DNA of 45,394 nt from Phycisphaerales bacterium (lineage in GTDB: Bacteria > Planctomycetota > Phycisphaerae > Sedimentisphaerales > Anaerobacaceae), in the NCBI GenBank assembly GCA_020352215.1, contig CP070675.1, forward strand, positions 3,341,769 through 3,387,162. Reading direction: 5' to 3'. The position numbers were made by a program, and so were the translations under genes. The notes below the pieces were generated by a model, which had not been told where the DNA came from, did not search any database, and saw only the letters and a program-made list of their open reading frames with translations. Positions 8,156 to 16,617 of the stretch are shown here, piece after piece. Within the stretch, counting starts at the first letter, position 1. Every line of letters starts with the position of its first letter.

Positions 8156-10000
8156 CTAACTGCCGGTTCGTGCGGGTGAATCGGCGGCCGGCAGCTTGTC
8201 GTACCAGGTGAATTTCATAATGACGGAGGTTATGACCAGAACAATCACCGAGAGCAGGAGCGTGTCGTGCTTTCGTATGACAAGACAGATGGGAATCACC
8301 ATCAGGTTTAGCTGCCAAATGATTCCGGTCACCACGTTAAATGCATCTCGCGGAAAGTCCGTGTTCTGCCGCAGTTCAGGATTGTCTCGGATCAGTCTTT
8401 CGTAGACAGGTCTCCAGAAGCCCCAGGGCCTGACCGTCGTGTAGAAGCTACCGAGCACCTCGTCGCTCTCCGGTGGTGTGCGAAGACATACCACCACCGA
8501 CGCAATCGCGCTGACCAGCAGGCTAAAGGGCAGAATGTACATCTTGTTGAGATCCGGGACAACGAGAAGAGGTATAATCGCAGCTACTACCCCGGCGATC
8601 ATACCGGCAAAGTAGCCATATCCATTAAAGCGCCACCAGTGCCACTTGAGTATATTCGGTGCGACGTACCCACCGTACAGAGCGAAAGCGATCCACGTCG
8701 TGATTCCATGAATCGACTTGATTTGCATGCCCACAACTATCGCAATAATCACCAGCAGCACAGAGCACGCGTAGCTGAAATACACGTACTTCTTCGCTGG
8801 AGCATCCGGCTTAATGTAGCGCTTGTATATGTCGTTGACGACGTAGGCGGCCCCGGCGTTGACGGTGGAATCGAACGTACTCATAAATGCCGCCAGCAGC
8901 CCGGCCAGCAGGACGCCGACAAGGCCCACCGGCATGAAGTCCCTGATTACCAGCGGCAGGATTCGCTCGAAGTCGAACTTCTGGCCGGCGTCAAGCATCT
9001 CATTGACCTGGGGACTGAAGTAGACGAGCCCCAGCACTGCTATGCCCGTAATCATCAGAAAGCGCGGAACCAACTGCACGATTGACATCCACCAGTTCTC
9101 CAGTGCAGCCTCTCTGGGATTGCGCGTCGAGAGCACGTGCTGCATCCCATAGCCCGGCGTCGGGCCGGCCATGCTCACAAGCAGCCCCTTGAGCAGCATC
9201 ATCATGATCAGAATCCCGAAGAGCGAGAAACCATCGTTCTCTATCTTTGCGTTGAGCTGATCGATTAATCCCGTCCAGTCCAGGTTCAGCCTCCAACTGA
9301 GCATGAGCTTGTTCCATCCCTCAGGAACGACCTTGCTCAGGGTTTCGGGATACACCTTGTCCATAGCCACGGCGGCGATGAAGACAGATGCGACCGTAAG
9401 CAGGCCGAACTGCAAGAGGTCGGTCAGCACGACGCTGTACCAGCCGCCCAAGAGAAGATAGGCTGTTGTAATCAGCAGAATCACAATCGCGTACATGTCG
9501 GTTGAAGAGAACGGACCCCATGCGAGATCCCATGGGAAGAACACCTCTGCGAATTTGCCAATCCCCTGGAATGCATAGCCCAGAAACCCAATCGTCGCCA
9601 CCAGGGCGTATATCACCACGCTGATATGTGAGAGGTTCCCCGCTGTACCTGTTCCGAATCGGGTGCGCATCCATTCGGCCCCTGTCAGGACATTCGAACG
9701 CCTTATCCAGGGACCCAGATACACCTGCCGGAAGACGCGGTCAAAGAGCGGCCATATCCACGGTATGAACGCCGCTTTGACGCCGTAGGTGAAGAGCATC
9801 GCTACGAACCACATCGTGCCGGTGATATCGAAGCCGCTTGCGCCGTGGGATGTCCCGATCACGTACCAGGGCAGGCTCTTGCCGCCGAGGAAGTATGCGT
9901 CGAGGTTTTTTGAGGCCCTTTTGGATAGCAGCCAGCCCATGACGACGACCGCCACCAGGTAGCCGATGATGATGCAAATGTCTATCGAGTGAAGTTCCAT
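8156..10000 (-). CDS. Sodium:solute symporter (SSS family)
   Basis: This 614-residue polytopic protein has about 13-14 hydrophobic spans. The N-terminal part reads DAYFLGGKSLPWYVIGTS, the family's usual segment around the first helices. The sequence AGLLAAFMSTFDSTVNAGA is the conserved SSS stretch in the eighth or ninth helix that helps bind sodium. Such proteins import sugars, sugar acids or amino acids with Na+. The start lies 14 bases past the stop of the GH130 gene and its own stop is 26 bases before the aminotransferase start, so the three form an operon. A sugar produced outside the cell and then phosphorolysed by GH130 is a reasonable cargo, but this is inferred from context only. Confidence 0.9.
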   Translation of the reverse strand: MELHSIDICIIIGYLVAVVVMGWLLSKRASKNLDAYFLGGKSLPWYVIGTSHGASGFDITGTMWFVAMLFTYGVKAAFIPWIWPLFDRVFRQVYLGPWIRRSNVLTGAEWMRTRFGTGTAGNLSHISVVIYALVATIGFLGYAFQGIGKFAEVFFPWDLAWGPFSSTDMYAIVILLITTAYLLLGGWYSVVLTDLLQFGLLTVASVFIAAVAMDKVYPETLSKVVPEGWNKLMLSWRLNLDWTGLIDQLNAKIENDGFSLFGILIMMMLLKGLLVSMAGPTPGYGMQHVLSTRNPREAALENWWMSIVQLVPRFLMITGIAVLGLVYFSPQVNEMLDAGQKFDFERILPLVIRDFMPVGLVGVLLAGLLAAFMSTFDSTVNAGAAYVVNDIYKRYIKPDAPAKKYVYFSYACSVLLVIIAIVVGMQIKSIHGITTWIAFALYGGYVAPNILKWHWWRFNGYGYFAGMIAGVVAAIIPLLVVPDLNKMYILPFSLLVSAIASVVVCLRTPPESDEVLGSFYTTVRPWGFWRPVYERLIRDNPELRQNTDFPRDAFNVVTGIIWQLNLMVIPICLVIRKHDTLLLSVIVLVITSVIMKFTWYDKLPAADSPARTGS

Positions 10001-10014
10001 GCAGATTCCTTTCG

Positions 10015-11031
10015 TTATGCCGGGCAGGACAGCAGATGCTCCAGGAGCTCCTCAACTCGGCACGTGGCGAGGCCGACGTATTTGTCGGCGGCACCGTAAT
10101 AGACGAACAGGGTGTCGTCGATCACCACCTTGCCACACGGGAAAACGCAGCCCTTGTAGTACCCGTCGACTTCGTAGTCCGCCTCGGCCTGCATGATCCA
10201 GTCGGTCGTGCGGTGCAGCACCTTGCCGGGATCATGGAGATCCAGCAGCAGGGCCCCGAGGCGATAATACTTGTCTGAGCCGACGGCGTGGTAGATGGTG
10301 AGCCAGCCGTGCTCTGTCTTGATCGGCGGAGTGTTGACACCGAGCTTGTAGGCTTCCCACGGATACCTCTGTTTTATCAGTAGAGTGCTCTTCCTGAAGC
10401 CAAGCAGGTCGTCGGCCGACGAAATCCACGCGCATGCATCTTCGGTGCCGTATTCGGGTCCGACCCATTCGAGTGGGCGGTGCATCATCCAGTATTGGCC
10501 ATTGATCTTCTCGGGAAACAGCACTACGTCCCTGTCGTCCAGCAGAGGATCCGTCAATCGACCCGCGCGAACAAACGTCTTGAAGTCCTTCGTCAACAGC
10601 AGGCCAGTGCTTGTGGCATTGGTGCGGAGTACGCGAGGAAAATCATCGGGGCAGATTGGGGCCTTATAGCGCTGGCTCTCGGGCATCCAGAATTGCCCGA
10701 ATGGAAAGAATCTGCACGCATAAGTAATGTAGAAGTAATCGCCCATCTTTATCATCCGCGGGTCTTGCACGGTACTGGCGTCGAATCCTTCCACACTCGG
10801 GCTAAAGACAGGCTCATTGGAAACTCGCTCGAAGTGGTATCCATCACTGCTGACCGCCAGGCCGAAGTAACACTTGTATTCGGGGCCGGCTTCAGCGGCC
10901 CTGTATAGCAGCAGGACCTGTTTCTTGTCTCGGTCGTACCAGGCGGCGGGATTAAAGACGGCGAGTTCTTCCCAGAAGTTTGCCGGGTTGGGTGACAGGA
11001 TCGGATTGTCTTCGTACCGTTCGAGCTTCAC
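10015..11031 (-). CDS. Glycoside hydrolase family 130 phosphorylase/hydrolase
   Basis: The 338-residue protein matches the five-bladed GH130 fold. It begins KLERYEDNPILSP and contains QDPRMIKMGDYFYITY, DDRDVVLFPEKI, a WEAYKLGVNTPP stretch and a C-terminal FVYYGAADKYVGLA. GH130 enzymes phosphorolyse or hydrolyse beta-mannosides such as mannosyl-glucose or mannosyl-N-acetylglucosamine. I chose the GTG at 11031 because it follows GGAG with 8 bases between and yields the family's usual N-terminus; an ATG at 11142 would add 37 atypical residues. No signal peptide is seen, so the enzyme is cytoplasmic and probably acts on imported disaccharide. It is the first gene of the operon with the symporter. 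Confidence 0.87.
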   Translation of the reverse strand: MKLERYEDNPILSPNPANFWEELAVFNPAAWYDRDKKQVLLLYRAAEAGPEYKCYFGLAVSSDGYHFERVSNEPVFSPSVEGFDASTVQDPRMIKMGDYFYITYACRFFPFGQFWMPESQRYKAPICPDDFPRVLRTNATSTGLLLTKDFKTFVRAGRLTDPLLDDRDVVLFPEKINGQYWMMHRPLEWVGPEYGTEDACAWISSADDLLGFRKSTLLIKQRYPWEAYKLGVNTPPIKTEHGWLTIYHAVGSDKYYRLGALLLDLHDPGKVLHRTTDWIMQAEADYEVDGYYKGCVFPCGKVVIDDTLFVYYGAADKYVGLATCRVEELLEHLLSCPA

Positions 11032-11357
11032 CTGCACATCTCCAAAAGAAGTCACGTGACACGCATGGCTCCGTGTGCGTGTCTCGCCGACGCGCGAACT
11101 TCGTCGTGCCACAGGTCGGCTGCCATAAGATATAGAATGCATCTGCTCAATGCAAATGTTGTGAGAAGCTATTTTGTATTTTGGCGGTTCTGGTTAGTTG
11201 AGGGCCGAAGGGAGTCGTCTCCGTCGCGGATATAGGTTGAACCAGGAGGTAAGACTGCTATGATGGTAGGCGAAGAAAGAAGCTGTGATGCGATTGAGTT
11301 GCGAAATGAATCGCCGTACCTGCAAGTGTGCGTGCTCTGGTTCAGAAGGAGGCCTGT
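11032..11357. other. Divergent intergenic region between GH130 and DUF4091 genes
   Basis: These 326 bases separate two divergently transcribed carbohydrate genes and must hold both promoters, although I see no high-scoring pair. They include a short ORF at 11260-11373 with a strong ribosome-binding site, listed separately. No large inverted repeat or RNA was recognised. Confidence 0.5.
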
Positions 11358-11373
11358 ATGCTTGACGTTCTAA
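11260..11373 (+). CDS. Possible leader peptide (37 codons) ahead of the DUF4091 gene
   Basis: An AGGAGGT at 11244-11250 sits 9 bases before ATG 11260. The frame encodes 37 residues beginning MMVGEERSCDAIELRN and ends at TAA 11371-11373, 13 bases inside the next gene in another frame. The ribosome-binding site is among the best in the window. The peptide has no recognisable domain. Stop-start overlap with the DUF4091 start at 11358 would allow translational coupling. It may equally be a chance ORF. Confidence 0.3.
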   Translation: MMVGEERSCDAIELRNESPYLQVCVLWFRRRPVCLTF

Positions 11374-13328
11374 GACGTATCGGTGTGTGCGTGCTGGTTT
11401 TCACCTGTCTTGCGGGGGCCAGTGTGACACCGGCTTGGGGCCGAGAGCCCCCATTTCAATTCTTCGCTGTGAGCGATTTGGTGAGAGTCTTCGAGGATGG
11501 CTACAACTGTCCCGAGCCACAAGAGCAGATCAAGGTATTCGGCATGAGAAATGAGTACCTCTCTGCCCAGTGCGTCGTAAAGGCTAAGGAGGATATCGAG
11601 CGTGTCAGCGTCTCTGTCGGCCCTGTGGTGCATGTCGGCGGCGGCTCTCTGCCCGGCGATGCCGTCAAGTGGAACTTCGTGGGCTCCGTTCCGATCGCGG
11701 AGAATACGCCGAAGTATAGAAAGACCGATCTGATCCGTCCCGCGCCGGCGAGATTTCCCGATTTTTTGGCCGAAGAGAAAGAAAGCTCCCTCGGTAAAGG
11801 TACGTGTAAGGCTGTCTACCTAACCTTAAAGATCCCGCGTGACGCGGAGCCGGGTGACTACGAGGCGATCGTTACCGTGAAGACAGAAAAGGGTGACGGG
11901 TCTCTACCTTTACGCCTTGTTGTCTATCCCCTGACGTTACCTGACGAGCGACATTTGATGGTAACCAAATGGTATTCCACTGGCGGATTCGGCAAGTTTC
12001 ACGGGATCGACACATCGGATTCCGGGCAGTTCTATGACATGCTCAGGGTCTATGCGGAGAACATGGCCGAGCACAGGCAAAACGTTTTCAGGATCAGCCT
12101 CGATTTGATCGGCCGCAATATGGATGCCGCGGGGAAACTGAAGTTTGATTTCTCGCGTTTCGACAAGTGGGCCGACGTGTTCTGGGATACCGGGCGCATG
12201 AACTTGCTGGAGACGGGATTCGTAGCGAGGTTCGGCGAAGGTGGTTGGTCGAGCAAGGAAGTTGTCCTCAGAGACTTCCGTGTTCACAGCGAGTCCACAG
12301 GCCGGACCGTTACGATTCCGGGAGAGAAGTTCTTGCCTGCATTTCTGCCCGTGTTCGTAGATCACTTGCGAGAAAAGGGCTGGCTTGATAGGACGGTATT
12401 TCACATTGCCGATGAGCCGTCGAATCACAACGTGATGGCTTGGAGGAAGGCCTCTGAGTTTGTGCACCAGCACGCGCCGGCGCTTAGAAGAATAGACGCA
12501 ATAGAGACCACGCACTGCTCCGGCGCTCTGGACATATGGGTTCCTAAATTAGACCACCTTGCGACGTGGTATGATACCTACAAGAATGCACAGGATCGGG
12601 GGGCTGAGCTGTGGTTCTACACCGTTGGGATTTTCCAGAAGGGCTCCTTGCCGAACAAGACGGTCGATGTGCCTTTGATTGACTCTCGCGTTTTGCACTG
12701 GCTGAACTGCCGCTACGGATTGAAAGGCTATCTGCACTGGGGGTACAACCATTGGACGGAAGATCCTTTCAACGCCCCCGGCAGGCATCGCGGCGATGGT
12801 TGGCAGGTGTATCCGAAGAAGGGTGGACTGATCAATTCGCTGCGATGGGAGCAGATGCGAAACGGCATCCAGGACTACGAGTACCTCTGGATGCTGGAGG
12901 ACAAGATAAGAAAGGTAAAGGGCGCGCTAGGGCCCGGCAGTTCAATGATTGAATCGTCTCGCAGAGGAATTGAGATAGCCTCGCGGCTCGTCAGGACGAT
13001 GCACGAATGCAGCAAAGATCCCGCCGCTCTGTACGCCACTAAGAGGCAAATTATCGAAGAGCTCCTGGAATTGGAAAGGTCGCCGCTCTTGCTCGTGCAG
13101 ACAAATCCCCTGGAGCACTCGACCATGGCCAACGATTGTGCCGTGGATGTGCTTGGGTGGACTGAACCGGATGCCAAAGTCGTTGTCAACGGCAGGGAAC
13201 TACCCATCTCGGCGGAAGGTCTTTTCATGGAGAACATCGGTCTGTCGCGAGATAACACGATTGTAGTTGAAGCGGACAGCAGCAGAGGCAAGAAGAGGAC
13301 TGTCCGCTCGTTTATGGTGTTGTATTAG
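11358..13328 (+). CDS. Secreted DUF4091 / GH123-like glycoside hydrolase
   Basis: I chose ATG 11358, which follows AAGGAGG at 11346-11352 and opens with a signal peptide (RIGVCVLVFTCLAGASVTPAWG). The mature protein of 656 residues in total has an N-terminal beta-sandwich-like part. A catalytic-domain segment FHIADEPSNHNVMAWRK follows, and then the DUF4091 signature around EQMRNGIQDYEYLWML with a tryptophan-rich YGLKGYLHWGYNHW. In GH123 enzymes, which are beta-N-acetylgalactosaminidases, an Asp-Glu pair drives substrate-assisted catalysis; the DE of IADEP is in the expected place. The product probably trims glycans outside the membrane. It lies divergent from the GH130 and symporter operon, consistent with supply of sugars to it. 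Confidence 0.82.
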   Translation: MLDVLRRIGVCVLVFTCLAGASVTPAWGREPPFQFFAVSDLVRVFEDGYNCPEPQEQIKVFGMRNEYLSAQCVVKAKEDIERVSVSVGPVVHVGGGSLPGDAVKWNFVGSVPIAENTPKYRKTDLIRPAPARFPDFLAEEKESSLGKGTCKAVYLTLKIPRDAEPGDYEAIVTVKTEKGDGSLPLRLVVYPLTLPDERHLMVTKWYSTGGFGKFHGIDTSDSGQFYDMLRVYAENMAEHRQNVFRISLDLIGRNMDAAGKLKFDFSRFDKWADVFWDTGRMNLLETGFVARFGEGGWSSKEVVLRDFRVHSESTGRTVTIPGEKFLPAFLPVFVDHLREKGWLDRTVFHIADEPSNHNVMAWRKASEFVHQHAPALRRIDAIETTHCSGALDIWVPKLDHLATWYDTYKNAQDRGAELWFYTVGIFQKGSLPNKTVDVPLIDSRVLHWLNCRYGLKGYLHWGYNHWTEDPFNAPGRHRGDGWQVYPKKGGLINSLRWEQMRNGIQDYEYLWMLEDKIRKVKGALGPGSSMIESSRRGIEIASRLVRTMHECSKDPAALYATKRQIIEELLELERSPLLLVQTNPLEHSTMANDCAVDVLGWTEPDAKVVVNGRELPISAEGLFMENIGLSRDNTIVVEADSSRGKKRTVRSFMVLY

Positions 13329-13433
13329 CGACGTTTTGCCTTGGCGGAGTGGACAGTGACTGTGTCTGCATGTGCCGTTGGCCCACGATATGTACTGGGA
13401 CGCCGGCACCATACCGCCTCGGAGTGAGAAACT

Positions 13434-13480
13434 GAATGTGGCAGTGATCGACGGGGGGCACGGCGGGACACGCCACATTC
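13434..13480 (+). repeat. Perfect 9-bp inverted repeat in the 13.3-13.7 kb intergenic region
   Basis: GAATGTGGC at 13434-13442 is the reverse complement of GCCACATTC at 13472-13480, with 29 GC-rich bases between. A G:U and a C:G pair extend the stem outward to about 11. There is no T tract, so it is not a classical terminator. It could be a Rho-related or RNA-stabilising 3' structure of the DUF4091 transcript. Confidence 0.45.
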
Positions 13481-13528
13481 GGGGACGGTGGAAAGTAACG
13501 CCGTTTGTGGAGCGGGTGCGCAGTGTAT

Positions 13529-13582
13529 AAAAAAAAAGGAGACATAGGCGATTGGCATCTAACCTTTCACCACCCCGTCTCC
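13529..13582 (-). terminator. Intrinsic terminator of the candidate small RNA
   Basis: On the minus strand GGAGAC (13582-13577) pairs with GTCTCC (13543-13538) and is followed at once by nine T (13537-13529). The 33-base loop is long but contains further short pairings. It could also serve as the downstream terminator of the peptidase gene that ends at 13747. Confidence 0.6.
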
Positions 13583-13664
13583 AGTGTTGCAACGTGCCTT
13601 TAGATACATTACCGCGGTTAATGCTCACAAAGCGGAAAAGCCGCTCCCCTCGCACTTACAACAC
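13529..13664 (-). ncRNA. Candidate independently transcribed small structured RNA, about 136 nt
   Basis: On the minus strand a near-consensus promoter at 13697-13669 is followed about 5 bases later by a segment that can fold strongly. It ends in an intrinsic terminator at 13582-13529. The predicted 5' end GTGTTGTAAGTGC (13664-13652) pairs with GCACGTTGCAACAC (13597-13584) in a stem of about 13 pairs with one bulged G and one G:U pair. Inside that stem is AGCGG-CTTTT-CCGCT (13645-13631) and an AT/GC hairpin around ACCGCGGT. No long ORF lies in the segment. It does not show the conserved motifs of SRP RNA, tmRNA or RNase P RNA. The class is unknown. Confidence 0.55.
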
Positions 13665-13668
13665 TCAT

Positions 13669-13697
13669 AGTATATGAAATGTCTGCCTCTCTGTCAA
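13669..13697 (-). promoter_or_regulatory. Near-consensus housekeeping promoter for the candidate RNA
   Basis: On the minus strand TTGACA (13697-13692, 6 of 6 consensus bases), a 17-base spacer and TATACT (13674-13669, 5 of 6) form the best sigma-70 promoter seen in the window. It lies in a gap downstream of the peptidase gene, where no protein gene would use it. Confidence 0.65.
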
Positions 13698-13746
13698 TCA
13701 AATAATGGCAAAACCGGGTCTCGATAGTGAGAAAAACCTACGCCCG

Positions 13747-15636
13747 CTAATCTGGCGTTTTTTCGTGGAGCAGGGCCTCAATTTGATCCATGGTCCGATT
13801 CATCGCCTCGATGGTCTTGTTGAAGGGCCCGGGCGTCGTCATATCGACGCCGGCCTTTTTCAGCAGGGAAATCGGGTAATCTGAACCGCCCGACGACAGG
13901 AATTCTATGTACCTGTCCACCGCGCCCTCCTGGCGGCTTAGAACCTGTTCGGCCAAGGCAGTCGAGGCCGTGAATGACGTTGAATATTGATACACGTAGA
14001 AATCGTAATAGAAGTGCGGAATGTATGCCCATTCGATGGTGTACAGATCGTCAATTAGGCAGACTCCTTTGTCGTGACCATAGTACCTCTTCAAGATATC
14101 ACCGTACAGCTCGCTCAGCACATCCCCTGTCAGAGGTTCTCCCCGCTCAGCCTTTTCGTGCATGCGCAGCTCAAACTCAGCGAACTGGGTCTGCCTGAAG
14201 ACGGTTCCCTTAATCTCGTCCAGGTAGTTCATCAGCAAGGATAACCTGGTGTCACGGTCTTCAATCTCTCTCAGCATTTTACGAATCAGCAGGGCTTCGT
14301 TAAACGTGGAAGCCACCTCCGCAACAAAGATGGAATAGTCGGCGGTTGGATACGGCTGATTCTCGTTGGAATAGTAGCTGTGCATCGTGTGCCCCAGCTC
14401 GTGTGCCAAGGTGCTCACGTCTTCATAGAGACCGTTGTAGTTCAAGAGAATGTAGGGATGCACATCATAGGCGCTGCCGTTCGAATAAGCCCCTGCACGC
14501 TTGCCCGGCGTTGGGTAGACGTCTATCCACCTACCGTCAAAGGCCTTTTTCATGTCACGGTGGTAATCATCGCCCAATGGTTTCACCGCGTCGAGCACGA
14601 GTTCGCGAGCTTGTTCAAAGGTGTACTTGAGATCGACACCCTTGACCACCGGAGCATATACATCTAAGTACTTGAGCGTATCCACCCCCAGCATTCGCTT
14701 CTTCAAGCGGAGATACCGATGAAACGAATCGAGATTATTGTTGACGCTGTCGATGAGGGCCATGTACACGTCAGTCGGGATGTTGTTTCTGTCCAGTGCC
14801 CTTGCCAGCGACGAATCATAACCGCGGGTGCGGGCGTAGAACATGTTCTTCTTGACGTTTGCGTACAACTGGGTGCCAAAGGTCTGCTTGAAGTTGTTGA
14901 ATGCGGTCCAGAAGGCCTGGAAGACGGCTTCTCGGTCATTGCGGTTCGGCAACGCTCGATAGCGGGCGTATCCGGCTTTGTCTAGCTTCGCAACCGTGCG
15001 GTCACTCAGTTTGATTTCAGGGTAGGGCAGTTCGGCGTTACTGAACACGCCATAGGTCGTGGCCGGCCCACTGGCCAGGAGGCTTGCCTCCGCCAGTATC
15101 TTTTCCTCCTTTTCCGATAGCGTGTGGGCCTTCATTCGCTGTATGTCGTAGAGGTACATCTTGAAGACCTGCAGTCCGTGTTCCTCAGCGATGAATGCGT
15201 CGATCTGGTCCTTGGAGAGTCTGGCGATCTCAGGTTCGATAAATGAAGCCTTGGAGCTGTAGTCGGTCGCGAGCTGTTGTACCACCTGCTTTATGCCCAA
15301 ATACTCCGAGCGGCGCGTGTCCTCATCGGACTTCATCGATGCATAGCTGTGCAGGCGGCCAAACTCCTTGGAAAGCTGGCTGTTGAGTTGCAGACAGGCC
15401 AATAGCTGCGAAGCCGAACCGGACAGTTTGCCCTTGTGTTTTAGGACCTTATCAAACTGGGTCTGCAATTCTTGCCTGGCCTTGTTCCACGCCTCGTCCG
15501 AAGGGTAGAGGTCCTCAACTTTCCACTTGTACTTTTCAGCGATTTCCGATCGCGAGCCGTATTGGCCCAAGGCGTGACTTTGACAGGACGCTGCGAGTAT
15601 GGCCGATGCGATAGCAATGTGGGCGAGTCTGTTCAT
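13747..15636 (-). CDS. pepF: Oligoendopeptidase F family metallopeptidase (M3B), exported
   Basis: The 629-residue protein contains the M3 zinc motif HELGH at residues 412-416 (in LAHELGHTMHSYY), with a downstream third-ligand glutamate in FVAEVASTFNE near residue 440. The length and the flanking YNGLYEDVSTLAHELGH fit PepF-type oligoendopeptidases, which cut short peptides of roughly 7-17 residues. Unlike the cytoplasmic enzymes of Firmicutes it begins with a signal peptide (RLAHIAIASAILAASCQSHALG), so it probably acts outside the cytoplasmic membrane; a lipoprotein anchor at the Cys is possible but the lipobox is poor. ATG 15636 follows GAGGAG. It is monocistronic. Confidence 0.9.
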   Translation of the reverse strand: MNRLAHIAIASAILAASCQSHALGQYGSRSEIAEKYKWKVEDLYPSDEAWNKARQELQTQFDKVLKHKGKLSGSASQLLACLQLNSQLSKEFGRLHSYASMKSDEDTRRSEYLGIKQVVQQLATDYSSKASFIEPEIARLSKDQIDAFIAEEHGLQVFKMYLYDIQRMKAHTLSEKEEKILAEASLLASGPATTYGVFSNAELPYPEIKLSDRTVAKLDKAGYARYRALPNRNDREAVFQAFWTAFNNFKQTFGTQLYANVKKNMFYARTRGYDSSLARALDRNNIPTDVYMALIDSVNNNLDSFHRYLRLKKRMLGVDTLKYLDVYAPVVKGVDLKYTFEQARELVLDAVKPLGDDYHRDMKKAFDGRWIDVYPTPGKRAGAYSNGSAYDVHPYILLNYNGLYEDVSTLAHELGHTMHSYYSNENQPYPTADYSIFVAEVASTFNEALLIRKMLREIEDRDTRLSLLMNYLDEIKGTVFRQTQFAEFELRMHEKAERGEPLTGDVLSELYGDILKRYYGHDKGVCLIDDLYTIEWAYIPHFYYDFYVYQYSTSFTASTALAEQVLSRQEGAVDRYIEFLSSGGSDYPISLLKKAGVDMTTPGPFNKTIEAMNRTMDQIEALLHEKTPD

Positions 15637-15861
15637 GGCGTCTCCTCGTCAATACGTCTACGTATCACTACCAATCGACGTCTTTGCCCGTCGGTCACGA
15701 CGTGCAATGTTCAACAAATCGTACGTAAGTTGACCCGTGATGCAAATGAAAAGTTGGCCGGCTCTTCGGCAAAAGCGGAGAGAGGGCGGGATCGTGCTGC
15801 CCGTTGGACTGGTTCGCGAGCGACTGTGACGGATTTCTTATACAAGAAGGAGTGCGATTCG

Positions 15862-16329
15862 CTACAGGTTCGGGGCCCGACTGTAAATGCGAACGTCGTC
15901 GATAAAGCCGGCCCAAAGACTGCCTTCACCTTGGGTCTTTCCGGCACCCAAATAAAACCCGTTTTGCGAAGCATCAAGGGCACTCAACGCCGTGGTGTCC
16001 TCGGCGACATTCACCCCGTCGGCGTACCGGGACCTGTGTGACCCGTCCAAGACAACGCGAACGTGGTGCCAGTCCCCGTCGGTGACTACCAAACCAGAGC
16101 CAAGCGTGCTTGTGAACCGCCCGCTATCCGTGAGCGTTGTGATCAGCTTGCCCTCGGATGGCTCGGTGCCCAGCCATGTCTGCCCGCTCCCGCCCGCGTC
16201 GTTCTGACGTATTATCGTCGGCCCGGGCACGCGGCCTTTGACCCAGGCCAGCACGCTGAACGGGCCATCTTCCTGGTTCAGCATGACGTAGTCATCACTG
16301 CCGTCGAGCTCCAGTGAGCGGCACGTCAT
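15862..16329 (-). pseudogene. LamG / concanavalin A-like lectin domain remnant, 5'-truncated
   Basis: This frame encodes a nearly complete LamG domain: RSLELDGSDDYVML, FSVLAWVKGRVPG, VVTDGDWHHVRVVLDGSHRS and a C-terminal WAGFIDDVRIYSRAPNL before the stop. In planctomycetes this variant normally ends a much larger exported protein. Here an in-frame TGA lies five codons before the ATG and no signal peptide or preceding domains exist, so the fragment is probably the decayed 3' end of such a gene. A short stand-alone lectin is the alternative but lacks any export signal. Confidence 0.6.
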
Positions 16330-16344
16330 ACAGGAAACGCCGGG

Positions 16345-16617
16345 TCACGGATTGGGCGATCTTCTCCTCAAGCGTCCGACAAGCCTTCCGTCTTTGGTGA
16401 CCCTGACATGCCCGGCCTCGACGAATTCAAGTTTGTAGCGTTCGCAGTCCGCCGCGAGTTCCGTATCGCTTGCGATTTCCCTTGTCCGTTTCTCCTGTTG
16501 CTTCTCTGCTGCCACGGATCCGACAACGAACCGCGGGAAGCGGACTCTCCCCGGCTCATGTAGGTTCTTGAAAATAGTCAACATATCCGTGTGCAATCCC
16601 TTCCCACGTACCGACAT
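16345..16617 (-). CDS. Small hypothetical protein, 90 residues, basic
   Basis: I do not recognise a family. Support for a real gene is an AAGGAGG located seven bases before ATG 16617, and codon use like that of neighbours. The product begins MSVRGKGLHTDML, has a charged middle likely to be helical (EKQQEKRTREIASDTELAAD) and ends in a strand-like GHVRVTKDGRLVGRLRRR with a very basic tail. No membrane span or signal peptide is seen. It lies just upstream of the LamG remnant on the same strand with a 15-base gap, so it might once have been part of that transcript. Confidence 0.4.
   Translation of the reverse strand: MSVRGKGLHTDMLTIFKNLHEPGRVRFPRFVVGSVAAEKQQEKRTREIASDTELAADCERYKLEFVEAGHVRVTKDGRLVGRLRRRSPNP

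Noticed and set aside
13200..13655. Minus-strand frames of 77-151 codons in the 13.3-13.6 kb gap
   Set aside because: They cover the promoter-less part of the candidate RNA and the end of the DUF4091 gene, and their translations look random.
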